Shown here in pieces: positions 29,939 through 40,183 of a stretch of 64,000 nt of DNA. Each line of letters opens with the position of its first letter. Within the stretch, counting starts at the first letter, position 1. The translations under genes and the position numbers were made by a program. This stretch comes from Microbacterium algeriense (GTDB lineage: Bacteria; Actinomycetota; Actinomycetes; Actinomycetales; Microbacteriaceae): assembly GCF_008868005.1 (NCBI RefSeq), contig NZ_WAAO01000002.1:1178001-1242000 (forward strand), written 5' to 3'. The notes beneath the pieces are model-generated. The model had not been told where the DNA came from. It did not search any database and saw only the letters and a program-made list of their open reading frames with translations.

Positions 29939-32900
29939 TTAGTGCGCCGGACGGATGACGACCAAAAGATCTCCCGCGTCGACCTGCTGCGTCTCGGCGA
30001 TCGCGTGGCGCTCGATGATGCCGTCGACGGGCGCCGTGATGGCCGCCTCCATCTTCATCGCCTCGATCGACGCGACCGGCTCCCCGGCCCGGACGGCGGA
30101 GCCGATCTCGGCCTTGAGAGTGACCACGCCGGAGAAGGGCGCCGCGACCTGACCGGGCACGGAGGTGTCCGCCTTCTCCACCTCGTGCGCATCGACGGAG
30201 ACCGAGCGGTCGCGCACGAAGACCGGACGCAGCTGTCCGTTCAGCGTCGTCATGACCGTACGCATGCCCTTGTCGTCCGCGTCGCCGATCGCTTCCAGAC
30301 CCACGTAGAGACGCACGCCGCGATCGATCTCGACCTGGTGCTCCTGCCCCTGCACGAGCCCGTACAGGTAGTCGCTCGTGTCGAGCACCGACAGGTCGCC
30401 GAACAGCTCCCGTCGCTCGGCGAACTCCGCGGTGGGTGCGGGGAAGAGCAGCGTGTTCAGTCGCGAGCGCCGTTCCGCGCTCGTCCCGCCGAGGGCCTTC
30501 TCGTCATCGGCCGAGATCGCGGTGAGCCCGGTGCGCACCGAGCGACCGGCGAGCACCTTGGTGCGGAAGGGCTCCGGCCACCCCCCTGGCAGGTCGCCCA
30601 GCTCTCCGGCCATGAACCCGACGACCGAATCCGGCACGTCGTACTTCTCGGGGTTGGCCTCGAAGTCGGCGGGATCCGCCTTGACCGCGGCGAGGTGGAG
30701 CGCCAGGTCGCCGACGACCTTCGACGACGGCGTCACCTTCGGCACGCGTCCGAGGATGCGATCGGCGGCGGCGTACATGTCCTCGATGAGTTCGAAGTCG
30801 TCCGCCAGTCCGAGCGCCTTCGCCTGCTGGCGCAGGTTCGACAGCTGCCCGCCAGGGATCTCGTGGTGGTAGACGCGGCCTGTGGGCCCGGGAAGCCCGG
30901 ACTCGAACGGCGCGTACTGACGGCGCACCGCCTCCCAGTACGGCTCGAGGTCCGAGACGCCGGCCAGGGAGATGCCGCTGTCGCGATCCGTGTGCGCGAG
31001 CGCGGCCACGAGGGACGACAGCGACGGCTGACTGGTGGTACCGGAAAGCGGAGCCGAGGCGGCATCGACCGCGTCGACACCCGCGGCGCTGGCCGCGAGG
31101 AGGGTCGCGAGCTGGCCGCCGGGGGTGTCATGCGTGTGCAGGTGGACGGGGAGGTCGAACCGCTCCCGCAGCGCCGACACGAGCTTCGCCGCGGCCGCGG
31201 GACGCAGCAGACCCGCCATGTCCTTGATCGCGATGATGTGCGCGCCCGCGGCGACGATCTGGTCCGCGAGGCCGAGGTAGTAGTCGAGCGTGTAGAGATC
31301 CTCCGCCGGGTCGAGGAGGTCGCCGGTGTAGCAGAGGGCGACCTCGGCGACGGCCGTGCCGGTGTTCCGCACGGCCTCGATCGCCGGGCGCATCTGCTCG
31401 ACGTCGTTGAGCGCGTCGAAGATCCGGAAGATGTCGACGCCGCTGGCCGCCGCCTCCGCGACGAAGGCCTCGGTGACCGCGGTGGGGTAGGGCGTGTAGC
31501 CGACCGTGTTGCGTCCGCGCAGCAGCATCTGGATCGCGATGTTCGGCAAGGCCGCGCGCAGCTTGTCCAGCCGCTCCCACGGGTCCTCGCCGAGGAACCG
31601 CAGCGCGACGTCGTAGGTCGCCCCTCCCCAGGCCTCGACCGAGAGCAGTCCAGGGGTCAGCCGCGCGAGGTAGGGCGCAGCGGCGACCAGATCCTTCGTC
31701 CGCACGCGGGTCGCCAGCAGCGACTGGTGCGCGTCGCGGAACGTCGTGTCGGTGATGGCCAGCGCGGTCTGCTCGCGCAGGCTGCGGGCGAAGCCCTCGG
31801 GTCCGAGCTCGAGCAGACGCTGCCGGGAACCGGGCGTCGGCTCGGCGGTCAGGTCGATCTCCGGCAGCTTGGTAACCGGGTCGACGACGCCGGGGTGGGC
31901 GCCGTGCGGCTTGTTGACGGTGACGTCGACCAGCCAGTTCAGCAGCTTCGTGCCGCGGTCCTTCGACACGCGCCCGCGCAGCAGCTCCGGGCGCTCGTCG
32001 ATGAACGAGGTGCTGACATCCCCCGCGATGAAGGCGTCGTCCTCGAGGAGCGCCTGCAGGAAGGGGATGTTGGTCGAGACGCCGCGGATGCGGAACTCCG
32101 CGAGGGCACGGCGCGCCCGCGCGACGGCGGCCGGGAAGTCCCTCCCACGGCAGGTCAGCTTCGCGAGCATGGAGTCGAAGTGCGGGCTGATCTGCGCGCC
32201 CTGGTGCACCGTGCCGCCGTCGAGGCGGATGCCGGCGCCACCCGGAGAGCGGTACGTGGTGATCTTCCCCGTGTCGGGACGGAATCCCTGGGTCGGGTCC
32301 TCGGTCGTGATCCGGCACTGCAGCGCGGCTCCGCGCAGGTGCAGGTTCTCCTGCTGCAGCCCCAGCTCGGCGAGGGTCTGCCCGGCGGCGATGCGCATCT
32401 GGCTCTGCACCAGGTCGACGTCGGTGACCTCCTCGGTGACCGTGTGCTCGACCTGGATCCGCGGGTTCATCTCGATGAAGACGACCTCGCCGGCGCGCTC
32501 CCCCGCCGTCTCCAGCAGGAACTCGACGGTGCCGGCGTTCTCGTACCCGATCGAGCGGGCGAAGGCGACCGCGTAGCCGTGCAGCGCGGTGCGGATGTCG
32601 TCGTCCAGGTTCGGCGCGGGAGCGATCTCGACGACCTTCTGGTGACGCCGCTGCACCGAGCAGTCGCGCTCGAACAGGTGCACGGTCTCGCCGGTCTTGT
32701 CGGCGAGGATCTGCACCTCGATGTGCCGTGGGCGCACCACCGCCTGCTCCAGGAACATCCGCGGGTCGCCGAAGGCGCTTTCGGCCTCGCGCATCGCCTC
32801 GGCCAGCGCGGGGGCGAGTTCACCGAAGGTCTCCACCCGCCGCATCCCGCGACCGCCGCCGCCGGCGACGGCCTTGGCGAACAGCGGGAACCCGATCTCC

Positions 32901-33346
32901 TGCGCCTGCGCGACGAGCGCATCGACGTCGTCGGACGCCTCGGTGGAGCGCAGGACGGGCACTCCGGCCTCGACCGCGTGCCGCTTCGCCTCGACCTTGT
33001 TGCCCGCCATCTCGAGCACCGACGAGGGCGGCCCGATGAAGACGATGCCGTTCGCCGCCGCCTTCGCCGCGAGCTCGGGGTTCTCGGAGAGGAACCCGTA
33101 GCCGGGGTAGATGGCGTCCGCGCCGGATTCGAGGGCGACGCGGATGATCTCGTCGACGTTCAGGTAGGCGCGGACAGGATGACCGCGCTCCCCGATCTCG
33201 TACGCCTCATCGGCCTTCAGCCGATGCACCGAGCCGCGGTCTTCATGGGGGAAGACCGCGACGGTGCGCGCTCCCACCTCGACAGCCGCACGGAATGCGC
33301 GGATCGCGATCTCACCACGGTTCGCCACAAGGATCTTCTGGAACAT
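29939..33346 (-). CDS. pyc: Pyruvate carboxylase
   Basis: The biotin enzyme that carboxylates pyruvate to oxaloacetate, replenishing the TCA cycle. It is 1135 residues, full length. The order is biotin carboxylase (1-450, FQKILVANRGEIAIRAFRAA, AVAGGGGRGMRRV, EMNPRIQVEHTVTE), carboxyltransferase (about 530-800, TTFRDAHQSLLATR, HTHDTPGGQLA) and biotinyl domain with EAMKMEAAI (biotin lysine near 1098). The ATG at 33346 was chosen for an AGAGG site over a GTG two codons upstream. Confidence 0.97.
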   Translation of the reverse strand: MFQKILVANRGEIAIRAFRAAVEVGARTVAVFPHEDRGSVHRLKADEAYEIGERGHPVRAYLNVDEIIRVALESGADAIYPGYGFLSENPELAAKAAANGIVFIGPPSSVLEMAGNKVEAKRHAVEAGVPVLRSTEASDDVDALVAQAQEIGFPLFAKAVAGGGGRGMRRVETFGELAPALAEAMREAESAFGDPRMFLEQAVVRPRHIEVQILADKTGETVHLFERDCSVQRRHQKVVEIAPAPNLDDDIRTALHGYAVAFARSIGYENAGTVEFLLETAGERAGEVVFIEMNPRIQVEHTVTEEVTDVDLVQSQMRIAAGQTLAELGLQQENLHLRGAALQCRITTEDPTQGFRPDTGKITTYRSPGGAGIRLDGGTVHQGAQISPHFDSMLAKLTCRGRDFPAAVARARRALAEFRIRGVSTNIPFLQALLEDDAFIAGDVSTSFIDERPELLRGRVSKDRGTKLLNWLVDVTVNKPHGAHPGVVDPVTKLPEIDLTAEPTPGSRQRLLELGPEGFARSLREQTALAITDTTFRDAHQSLLATRVRTKDLVAAAPYLARLTPGLLSVEAWGGATYDVALRFLGEDPWERLDKLRAALPNIAIQMLLRGRNTVGYTPYPTAVTEAFVAEAAASGVDIFRIFDALNDVEQMRPAIEAVRNTGTAVAEVALCYTGDLLDPAEDLYTLDYYLGLADQIVAAGAHIIAIKDMAGLLRPAAAAKLVSALRERFDLPVHLHTHDTPGGQLATLLAASAAGVDAVDAASAPLSGTTSQPSLSSLVAALAHTDRDSGISLAGVSDLEPYWEAVRRQYAPFESGLPGPTGRVYHHEIPGGQLSNLRQQAKALGLADDFELIEDMYAAADRILGRVPKVTPSSKVVGDLALHLAAVKADPADFEANPEKYDVPDSVVGFMAGELGDLPGGWPEPFRTKVLAGRSVRTGLTAISADDEKALGGTSAERRSRLNTLLFPAPTAEFAERRELFGDLSVLDTSDYLYGLVQGQEHQVEIDRGVRLYVGLEAIGDADDKGMRTVMTTLNGQLRPVFVRDRSVSVDAHEVEKADTSVPGQVAAPFSGVVTLKAEIGSAVRAGEPVASIEAMKMEAAITAPVDGIIERHAIAETQQVDAGDLLVVIRPAH

Positions 33347-33426
33347 GCACACCTCTGTGAGCTCGATGCGCAGCGTTTTCGATGCGCATGGGGCGGGGCT
33401 GAGTGTTCCCCCAGCCTAGGGGAAGG

Positions 33427-33432
33427 TAACGT
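33427..33432 (+). promoter_or_regulatory. Candidate -10 element for leaderless parA-like mRNA
   Basis: TAACGT lies seven bases before the GTG at 33440. Alternative in-frame GTG codons at 33431 and 33434 lie inside or against this hexamer. Inference. Confidence 0.4.
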
Positions 33433-33439
33433 GGTGTCC

Positions 33440-34252
33440 GTGCACGTACTCAGCGTCAGCTCTCTCAAGGGAGGCGTCGGCAAGACGACCGTGACACTCG
33501 GGTTGGCCTCCGCGGCCTTCGCCCGGGGCGTCCGGACGCTCGTCGTCGACCTCGACCCGCAGTCCGACGTCTCCACCGGGATGGACATCCAGGTGGCCGG
33601 ACGACTCAACATCGCCGATGTCCTGGCGAACCCGAAGGAGAAGGTCGTCCGCCAGGCGATCACCTCCAGCGGCTGGGCGAAGGTGCACCCCGGCACGATC
33701 GACGTGCTCATCGGCAGCCCGTCCGCCATCAACTTCGACGGACCGCACCCGAGCGTCCGCGACGTGTGGAAGCTCGAAGAGGCACTCGCCTCCGTCGAGG
33801 CCGACTACGACCTCGTGCTGGTCGACTGCGCACCGTCGCTGAACGCGCTCACCCGCACCGCGTGGGCGGCCAGCGACCGCGTCATGGTCGTCACCGAGCC
33901 CGGACTGTTCTCCGTCGCCGCCGCCGACCGCGCCCTCCGCGCGATCGAGGAGATCCGCCGCGGCCTCTCCCCCCGACTGCAGCCGCTCGGCATCGTGGTG
34001 AACCGCGTGCGTCCGCAGTCCATCGAGCACCAGTTCCGCATCAAGGAGCTCCGCGACATGTTCGGCCCGCTCGTGCTGTCACCGCAGCTTCCCGAGCGCA
34101 CCTCGCTGCAGCAGGCACAGGGCGCCGCGAAGCCGCTGCACATCTGGCCCGGCGATTCCGCTCAGGAGCTCGCCGCCGACTTCGACTCGCTGCTCGACCG
34201 CATCATCCGCACCGGACGCATCCCGGTTCCGGAGTCGGGTCCGCAGAGCTGA
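33440..34252 (+). CDS. ParA family ATPase (orphan)
   Basis: A 270-residue ATPase beginning [29 protein letters not shown], with the deviant Walker A at once and VDLDPQSDVSTGM, LVDCAPSL and NRVRPQSIEHQFRI further on. ParA proteins form ATP-dependent gradients on nucleoid or membrane to position cargo. No parB, parS cluster or scpA/scpB lies beside it, so chromosome segregation is not implied by context. The GTG at 33440 gives the family N-terminus and fits a leaderless start. It is divergent from pyc and convergent with a merR gene. Confidence 0.88.
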   Translation: MHVLSVSSLKGGVGKTTVTLGLASAAFARGVRTLVVDLDPQSDVSTGMDIQVAGRLNIADVLANPKEKVVRQAITSSGWAKVHPGTIDVLIGSPSAINFDGPHPSVRDVWKLEEALASVEADYDLVLVDCAPSLNALTRTAWAASDRVMVVTEPGLFSVAAADRALRAIEEIRRGLSPRLQPLGIVVNRVRPQSIEHQFRIKELRDMFGPLVLSPQLPERTSLQQAQGAAKPLHIWPGDSAQELAADFDSLLDRIIRTGRIPVPESGPQS

Positions 34253-34264
34253 CCCGCAGCGTCG

Positions 34265-34311
34265 CACGAGAAGCGAAACGGCCGTCCTCATCGAGGGCGG
34301 CCGTTCTCGTG
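34265..34311. terminator. Bidirectional terminator between parA-like and merR genes
   Basis: Nested complementary arms CACGAGAA/TTCTCGTG and ACGGCCG/CGGCCGT form a long, slightly imperfect stem between two convergent genes. It has A-rich and T-rich shoulders. Confidence 0.75.
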
Positions 34312-34325
34312 TGTCGGGGATCCGG

Positions 34326-34871
34326 TCAGGCGGAGCGCTTGGCGCGACGGGCGGAGAGCTCGTCGACGGGGTCGGGAGCGGAGGCGTCGAAGGCGACGAG
34401 CGTCGACTCCACCTCGCGCAGGACCTTGCCGACCGCGATGCCGAAGACGCCCTGACCGCGGCTGACGAGGTCGATGACCTCGTCGTTCGAGGTGCAGAGG
34501 TAGACGGAGGCCCCGTCGCTCATGAGGGTGGTCCCTGCGAGGTCGCGGATGCCGGCGCGGCGCAGTTCGTCGACGGCGGTGCGGATCTGCTGCAGGGAGA
34601 TGCCGGTGTCGAGCAGGCTCTTCACGAGCTTCAGGACGAGGATGTCGCGGAAGCCGTAGAGACGCTGCGACCCGGAGCCGTTGGCGCCGCGCACGGTCGG
34701 CTCGACGAGCTCGGTGCGTGCCCAGTAGTCGAGCTGGCGGTAGGTGATGCCTGCCGCGCGTGCGGCCACCGCACCGCGGTAGCCGACCTCGTCGTCCATG
34801 GCCGGAAGACCGTCCGTGAAGAGGAGTTCGGGCACGAACCGCGGGTCGCCTGCGAGCTCATCCGCATTCAT
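34326..34871 (-). CDS. MerR family regulator (Rv1830-like)
   Basis: A 181-residue regulator with a MerR winged helix (about 28-100: GYRGAVAARAAGITYRQLDYWARTELVEPTVR) and helix QRLYGFRDILVLKLVKSLLDTGISLQQIRTAVDELR. The C-terminal domain lacks metal-binding cysteines. The ATG has a GGGAGG site seven bases upstream. It is the last gene of a garA-ftsR-merR series that resembles Rv1827-Rv1830 of M. tuberculosis, without the BFN-domain nuclease gene (Rv1829) found between the two merR genes there. Confidence 0.88.
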   Translation of the reverse strand: MNADELAGDPRFVPELLFTDGLPAMDDEVGYRGAVAARAAGITYRQLDYWARTELVEPTVRGANGSGSQRLYGFRDILVLKLVKSLLDTGISLQQIRTAVDELRRAGIRDLAGTTLMSDGASVYLCTSNDEVIDLVSRGQGVFGIAVGKVLREVESTLVAFDASAPDPVDELSARRAKRSA

Positions 34872-34971
34872 CTGAAATCCTCCCTGGAACGGTTATCTTC
34901 CACGGTAGAGCAGTGCCTGGGCACCGGCAATGACATCCGTGCGACGGCGAAGGTGTGTCGCAATCAGTTCG

Positions 34972-35655
34972 TTACGAAAGCACGCGCGAGAGCGCGTCCT
35001 TGACGAAGAGCGAGCGCACCTCGTCGATCCGCGAGGCGAGCTCAGGGCCGAGTTCGCTCGCCTTGGCGCGTGAGGCGGCATCGGGGCGACGCAGCAGAGC
35101 GGACATGGCGGATTCGATCAGCGCGACCTCGCGCTCGGCGCCCTGACGCAGCGAGCGCAGGTGCCGCGGCTCGATGCCGTGCCTGTCCAGGGCGACCAGG
35201 CCGCGCAGCAGCTTGACGGTCGCCTCCGGATACGTCTCCTGCGCGGTGATGACGCCGGTGCTGATGGCGTCATTGAGCAGCTGCGGTCCGGCACCCGCGG
35301 CGGCGAGCAGCTCATCGCGGCGGTAGCGGCGCGGAGCAGGGGTGATCGACGGCGGCACGAGCGCCGTCGCCTCCCCGCCGGCCTCGGCCTCGTCCAGCTG
35401 CTCGCGGATGACGCTCAGCGGCAGGTAGTGGTCGCGCTGCAGCGTGAGCCCCAGGCGCAGTCGTTCGATGTCCGCGGCGGAGAACTTGCGGTAGCCCGAC
35501 TCCGTGCGGGACGGGGTGACGATCCCCTGCACCTCGAGGAAACGGAGCTTGCTGGAGGTGAGGTCGGGGAACTCGGGCGTGAGCCGAGCAAGGACCTGGC
35601 CGATACTCAGCAAGCCCGCGGACGCGGAACGTTCGCGGGCGGGGGAAGCCGCCAT
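34972..35655 (-). CDS. MerR family regulator, FtsR-like
   Basis: A 227-residue regulator whose N-terminal winged helix (LLSIGQVLARLTPEFPDLTSSKLRFLEVQGIVTPSRTESGYRKFS-type domain, residues 15-85) matches the Rv1828/FtsR group. The group is recognised by SSKLRFLE and GYRKFSAADIERL. FtsR activates ftsZ in Corynebacterium. The ATG overlaps the stop of the FHA gene (TGATG), so expression of the two is coupled. The intergenic space to the next merR gene is 100 bases with no other gene. Confidence 0.88.
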   Translation of the reverse strand: MAASPARERSASAGLLSIGQVLARLTPEFPDLTSSKLRFLEVQGIVTPSRTESGYRKFSAADIERLRLGLTLQRDHYLPLSVIREQLDEAEAGGEATALVPPSITPAPRRYRRDELLAAAGAGPQLLNDAISTGVITAQETYPEATVKLLRGLVALDRHGIEPRHLRSLRQGAEREVALIESAMSALLRRPDAASRAKASELGPELASRIDEVRSLFVKDALSRVLS

Positions 35656-36140
35656 CAGTCGTTCGCCGCCGCGCGATCGCGGGGAGAGGCGAAGAAGTTC
35701 AGGCGGAACTTGCCGACGCGCAGCTCGGCGCCGTCGGCGAGGACGCTCCGATCGACCCGCTCGCCGTTCACGTACGTGCCGTTGAGCGAACGCTGGTCGA
35801 TGATCTCGAACGTCGATCCGGTGCGGGTGATCTCCGCGTGGCGACGCGAGACGGTCACGTCGTCGAAGAAGATGTCGGCCTCGGGGTGCCGGCCGACCGT
35901 CGTCACGTCGGTGTCGAGGAGGTAGCGGGCGCCGGCGAGGGCCCCCGAACGCACGAGCAGGAGCGCGGATCCCGCGGGCAGAGCCGCGATCGCGCTCTGC
36001 TCGACGTCGGTCAGTTCCACGCCGAACGGCACGAAAGACAGGTCGGAATCGTGCCCGAACGTCTGCGTCACGTCGTGGCGCTGCTCGCCGGAGCGGTGGA
36101 TTGCGGCTTCTCCGGCCGGTCGGCTGTCGCTGTCTGTCAC
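35655..36140 (-). CDS. FHA-domain protein of the GarA/OdhI type
   Basis: A 161-residue cytoplasmic regulator. In relatives the unphosphorylated protein binds and inhibits 2-oxoglutarate dehydrogenase, and kinase phosphorylation of N-terminal threonines turns this off. The FHA domain spans about 75-150, with GRHPEADI (R84), SRRHAEI (S99-H101) and RSLNGTYVNG (N120). The candidate phosphosite is DVTQTFGHDS (T25, T27), equivalent to the ETT motif of GarA/OdhI though not identical. The GTG at 36140 was chosen for a GGAGG site five bases upstream. Lpd, a subunit of the target complex, is encoded nearby at 36901. Confidence 0.9.
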   Translation of the reverse strand: MTDSDSRPAGEAAIHRSGEQRHDVTQTFGHDSDLSFVPFGVELTDVEQSAIAALPAGSALLLVRSGALAGARYLLDTDVTTVGRHPEADIFFDDVTVSRRHAEITRTGSTFEIIDQRSLNGTYVNGERVDRSVLADGAELRVGKFRLNFFASPRDRAAAND

Positions 36141-36228
36141 TGTGCCCTCCTGGTTGTCCAGACTAACGGATGCCGAGCCGGTCGCGGGAGGCCGCATTCA
36201 CACTCAGGCGCCGCATACCGGGTATTCA

Positions 36229-36234
36229 TAGGGT
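36229..36234 (+). promoter_or_regulatory. Candidate -10 element for leaderless copC
   Basis: TAGGGT lies six bases before the GTG at 36241. Inference. Confidence 0.45.
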
Positions 36235-36240
36235 GGAGTC

Positions 36241-36891
36241 GTGAAGATCACCGTTCTGCGCCGCTCATCCGTCCCGATCGCCCTCGCCGCGACGCTGCTC
36301 GCCGCGTTCCTGGTCCTGTTCTCCCCGCTGTCCGCCTCCGCGCACGACGCACTCGTGTCGTCGTCCCCTGAGGCCGACGGATCCGTCGAGACCGTGCCGA
36401 CAGAGCTGACCCTCACGTTCAGCGCGAAGCTGATCGACGGCGAGGGAGCGACCGAGGTCGTCGTCACCGATCCGTCCGGCGACGCGGTCACCGACGGCGC
36501 CGCCACGGTCGACGGCGCGATCGTCACGCAGCCGCTGCGCGGGACAGGCCCGGCCGGCGAGTACCACGTGATCTGGAAGGTCGTCTCGAGCGACGGCCAC
36601 CCGACGTCCGGCGAGTACTCCTTCACCGTCACGGTCGGCGACAACGGCACGGCCTCCCCGACGGCCGCGCCGACCAGCGCGGCACCGGAGCAGACCGCGA
36701 CCAGCGAGCCGAGCAGCACGCCGGTCGCCACGACGGCGCCCGACTCCGAGGACGCGGACGGCGGCTCGGCGTGGATCTGGATCCTGTCGATCCTCGGCAT
36801 CCTGGTGGCGGCGGGAGTGGCGACCTGGCTCGCTCTGCGCGGTCGCGGCAGCGGATCCGCATCCGATTCCGGCACCCCCTCGGAGCGATAG
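36241..36891 (+). CDS. CopC-domain copper-binding protein, membrane-anchored
   Basis: A 216-residue exported protein. The signal peptide ends near SASA (residue 34), leaving histidine 35 as the mature N-terminus, the classic first ligand of the CopC Cu(II) site. AHDALVSSSPEADGS and VSSDGHPTSGEYSFTV (second His) are the family motifs. A Thr/Pro/Ser-rich linker leads to a C-terminal membrane helix (about 181-202) and a short basic tail. A CopD membrane partner is not in the window, so copper import versus sequestration is open. Confidence 0.9.
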   Translation: MKITVLRRSSVPIALAATLLAAFLVLFSPLSASAHDALVSSSPEADGSVETVPTELTLTFSAKLIDGEGATEVVVTDPSGDAVTDGAATVDGAIVTQPLRGTGPAGEYHVIWKVVSSDGHPTSGEYSFTVTVGDNGTASPTAAPTSAAPEQTATSEPSSTPVATTAPDSEDADGGSAWIWILSILGILVAAGVATWLALRGRGSGSASDSGTPSER

Positions 36892-36894
36892 GCT
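36889..36894 (+). promoter_or_regulatory. Candidate -10 element for lpd
   Basis: TAGGCT overlaps the copC stop region and lies six bases before the lpd ATG. A TAAGG immediately before the ATG is too close for a good ribosome site. Inference. Confidence 0.4.
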
Positions 36895-36900
36895 TAAGGC

Positions 36901-38298
<1,398 letters not shown>

Positions 38299-38313
38299 TC
38301 CGTCCGGCATCGA

Positions 38314-38351
38314 CGAAGGCCCGGTCCCGCGCATCGCGGACCGGGCCTTCG
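38314..38351. terminator. Terminator between lpdA and the monooxygenase gene
   Basis: A perfect 14-bp stem (38314-38327 with 38338-38351) with a GC-rich loop lies between convergent genes. The U-tracts are short. Confidence 0.75.
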
Positions 38352-38355
38352 CGCG

Positions 38356-39477
38356 TCACAGGCCGCGCATCGTGATGAGACCGGCCGTCCACCCGCGCGC
38401 CGGCGGGGAGCCGAGCGCGCGCACCAGCCCCTCGCGTGCGGCCACGACCGGAGCAGACGCCGGAGCCCCCATCGCCATGAAGAAGGCGGAGCGGCGCTGC
38501 GCCCGCCGCGTGGTGCGCCGGACCTCCCGGGCGAAGCCGTCGAGCACCGGGACGGCGCTGGGATCCGTCCGTCGCAGGGCGGCCGCGAGCCGCAGCGCAT
38601 CCGCCCAGCCGAGGTTCATCCCCTGTCCGCCGATCGGGCTCACCTCGTGGGCGGCGTCCCCGAGCAGGACGACGCGCCCGCGGTGCAGCCGCCTGGCCGC
38701 GTGCTGGGCGGCCAGGAACGAGGACACCGGTGCGGCGGGGTCGACGGCGAGCCGCTCCCCCGTCCGCTGTGCGACGACCCCGGCGAGCTCGACGGCCGAG
38801 GCGACGCACCCGCCGCCGTCCTCTCGGATGACCCAGCGCCGTCGACCACCGGGAAGCGGGAAGGACTCCACGAGACCGCCCGGCTCGAAGAACAGCGCGG
38901 CGCGGTCGTCCTCCGACGGCGCGTCGACGTCGACCATCGCGTAGAGAGCGCTGCCCGGCCGTCGCGCCCACCCCGCGCCGAACGCGTCCCGCCAGGGACT
39001 GCGCACACCGTCGGCGACCACGACCGTCGACGCGGTGTCCTCTCGGGGCCCCTCCGGCGCGTCGACGCCGACCCGCACGAACGGGCCCGTATCGCGCACC
39101 GACCGGACCGTGCACCCGAGGTGCAGCGCGTCGGGCTGAAGCGCCGCGAGGCGCGCCCGCAGCAGCTCCTCCGTACGCGGCTGGGGCAGCGTCAGGATCG
39201 GCCGGTCCGCGGTGAACGTCAGTGACGCGAGCCGTCGACCCCGGCTGCGGACCTCCCCGCCGGACAGAGCGAGCGCCTCCGCGCGCACGTCGGCTCCCAC
39301 TCCGGCCGCATCGAGCGCGTCGAGACCCGGACGGTGGATGCCGATCGCCCGCGTCCCGGCGCCCTGCTCCGTTCGGCGCTCGTACACCCGGACCCGGTGG
39401 CCGTCGCGCCCCAGCAGGCAGGCGAGGAGCAGCCCGACCGGCCCGCCGCCGACCACGATCACGTCATGGTCGACCAT
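38356..39477 (-). CDS. FAD-dependent aromatic monooxygenase
   Basis: A 373-residue class A flavin monooxygenase. It has the N-terminal dinucleotide motif VIVVGGGPVGLLLACLLG, the DG motif VVVADGVRSPW and the GD motif VVLLGDAAHEVSPIGGQGMN. Such enzymes hydroxylate phenolic rings using NAD(P)H and oxygen. It overlaps the methyltransferase gene by 14 bases and is the third gene of a type III polyketide operon, so the likely substrate is an alkylresorcinol-like product. In the Streptomyces srsABC pathway the third enzyme plays this role. Substrate is inferred from context. Confidence 0.88.
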   Translation of the reverse strand: MVDHDVIVVGGGPVGLLLACLLGRDGHRVRVYERRTEQGAGTRAIGIHRPGLDALDAAGVGADVRAEALALSGGEVRSRGRRLASLTFTADRPILTLPQPRTEELLRARLAALQPDALHLGCTVRSVRDTGPFVRVGVDAPEGPREDTASTVVVADGVRSPWRDAFGAGWARRPGSALYAMVDVDAPSEDDRAALFFEPGGLVESFPLPGGRRRWVIREDGGGCVASAVELAGVVAQRTGERLAVDPAAPVSSFLAAQHAARRLHRGRVVLLGDAAHEVSPIGGQGMNLGWADALRLAAALRRTDPSAVPVLDGFAREVRRTTRRAQRRSAFFMAMGAPASAPVVAAREGLVRALGSPPARGWTAGLITMRGL

Positions 39478-40183
39478 CCGCGCCCTCCCAGCGCAGCTCG
39501 AGCCGTGCCGGCAGGTGCGACCGCACCTCCCAGCCGGACGGGGCGACCGCGGCGAGCTCGCGCGGTGTGTACGAGCGCCGGATGCTCAGGAGACCGTCGA
39601 CCCGGATGAAGGAACCGGCGAGGAGGTTCCGCGCGAGCGGCCACGTTCCTGCGGCGAAGGCCGTGTAGGCCAGTCGGCTCCGGGCGATGTCGTGGTGCGA
39701 CACGAGTCCGCGGGACCCGGCGAGCGTCCGGGAGTCGTCGAGGACCGTGCGCAGCTCCGCCGGCTCGAGGTGATGCAGGACATGGTTGGAGAGCACCACG
39801 TCGTAGGTGTCTCCCTCCGCCACGAGGTCTCCGGAGAACGCGTGGCGGTAGCGGATGCCCGCACCGTCGTCGTGCGCCGAGGCCCAGCGGATCGCGCGCT
39901 CGTCGGCGTCGAGGGCGGTGATGTCGGCGCCCAGCCCGTCCCGGCGCAGTCGATGTGCCAGGTAGCGGCACAGATCTCCGCCGCCGGCCCCGATGTCGAG
40001 GATCCGCAGCCGCCGCCGGGCCGCCCGCGGTCGGATGTCCTGCCGATAGAGCCGCCCTGGGCGGGAGACGATCGCGTTGACCGCGCCGAAGCGCTGATAC
40101 GTGCGACCGAGAGCGTCCGCGTCCGCGTCCGGGTCGTCCATGAGCTCGACGACGTCGGCGCGCGCCGAGAGGTCGACGCTCAC
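39464..40183 (-). CDS. Class I SAM-dependent methyltransferase
   Basis: A 239-residue Rossmann-fold methyltransferase. Motif I is ILDIGAGGGDLCRYLA, followed by the acidic strand ITALDADE and YDVVLSNHVLHHL. The GTG start overlaps the polyketide synthase stop (GTGA), so translation is coupled. It probably methylates the polyketide product. The comparable Streptomyces operon uses a membrane isoprenylcysteine-type methyltransferase instead, so the chemistry may differ (O- or C-methylation). Confidence 0.88.
   Translation of the reverse strand: MSVDLSARADVVELMDDPDADADALGRTYQRFGAVNAIVSRPGRLYRQDIRPRAARRRLRILDIGAGGGDLCRYLAHRLRRDGLGADITALDADERAIRWASAHDDGAGIRYRHAFSGDLVAEGDTYDVVLSNHVLHHLEPAELRTVLDDSRTLAGSRGLVSHHDIARSRLAYTAFAAGTWPLARNLLAGSFIRVDGLLSIRRSYTPRELAAVAPSGWEVRSHLPARLELRWEGADGRP

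Noticed and set aside
29783-33430. Very long plus-strand open frame across the pyruvate carboxylase region
   Set aside because: It is the antisense shadow of pyc, whose full domain order is recognisable on the minus strand; the frame is open only because of high GC content. Its true tail is the separate ParA gene from 33440.
33440-34252. Chromosome partition parA with parB or parS nearby
   Set aside because: No parB-like gene and no parS-type palindrome was seen in the window; the gene is better called an orphan ParA.
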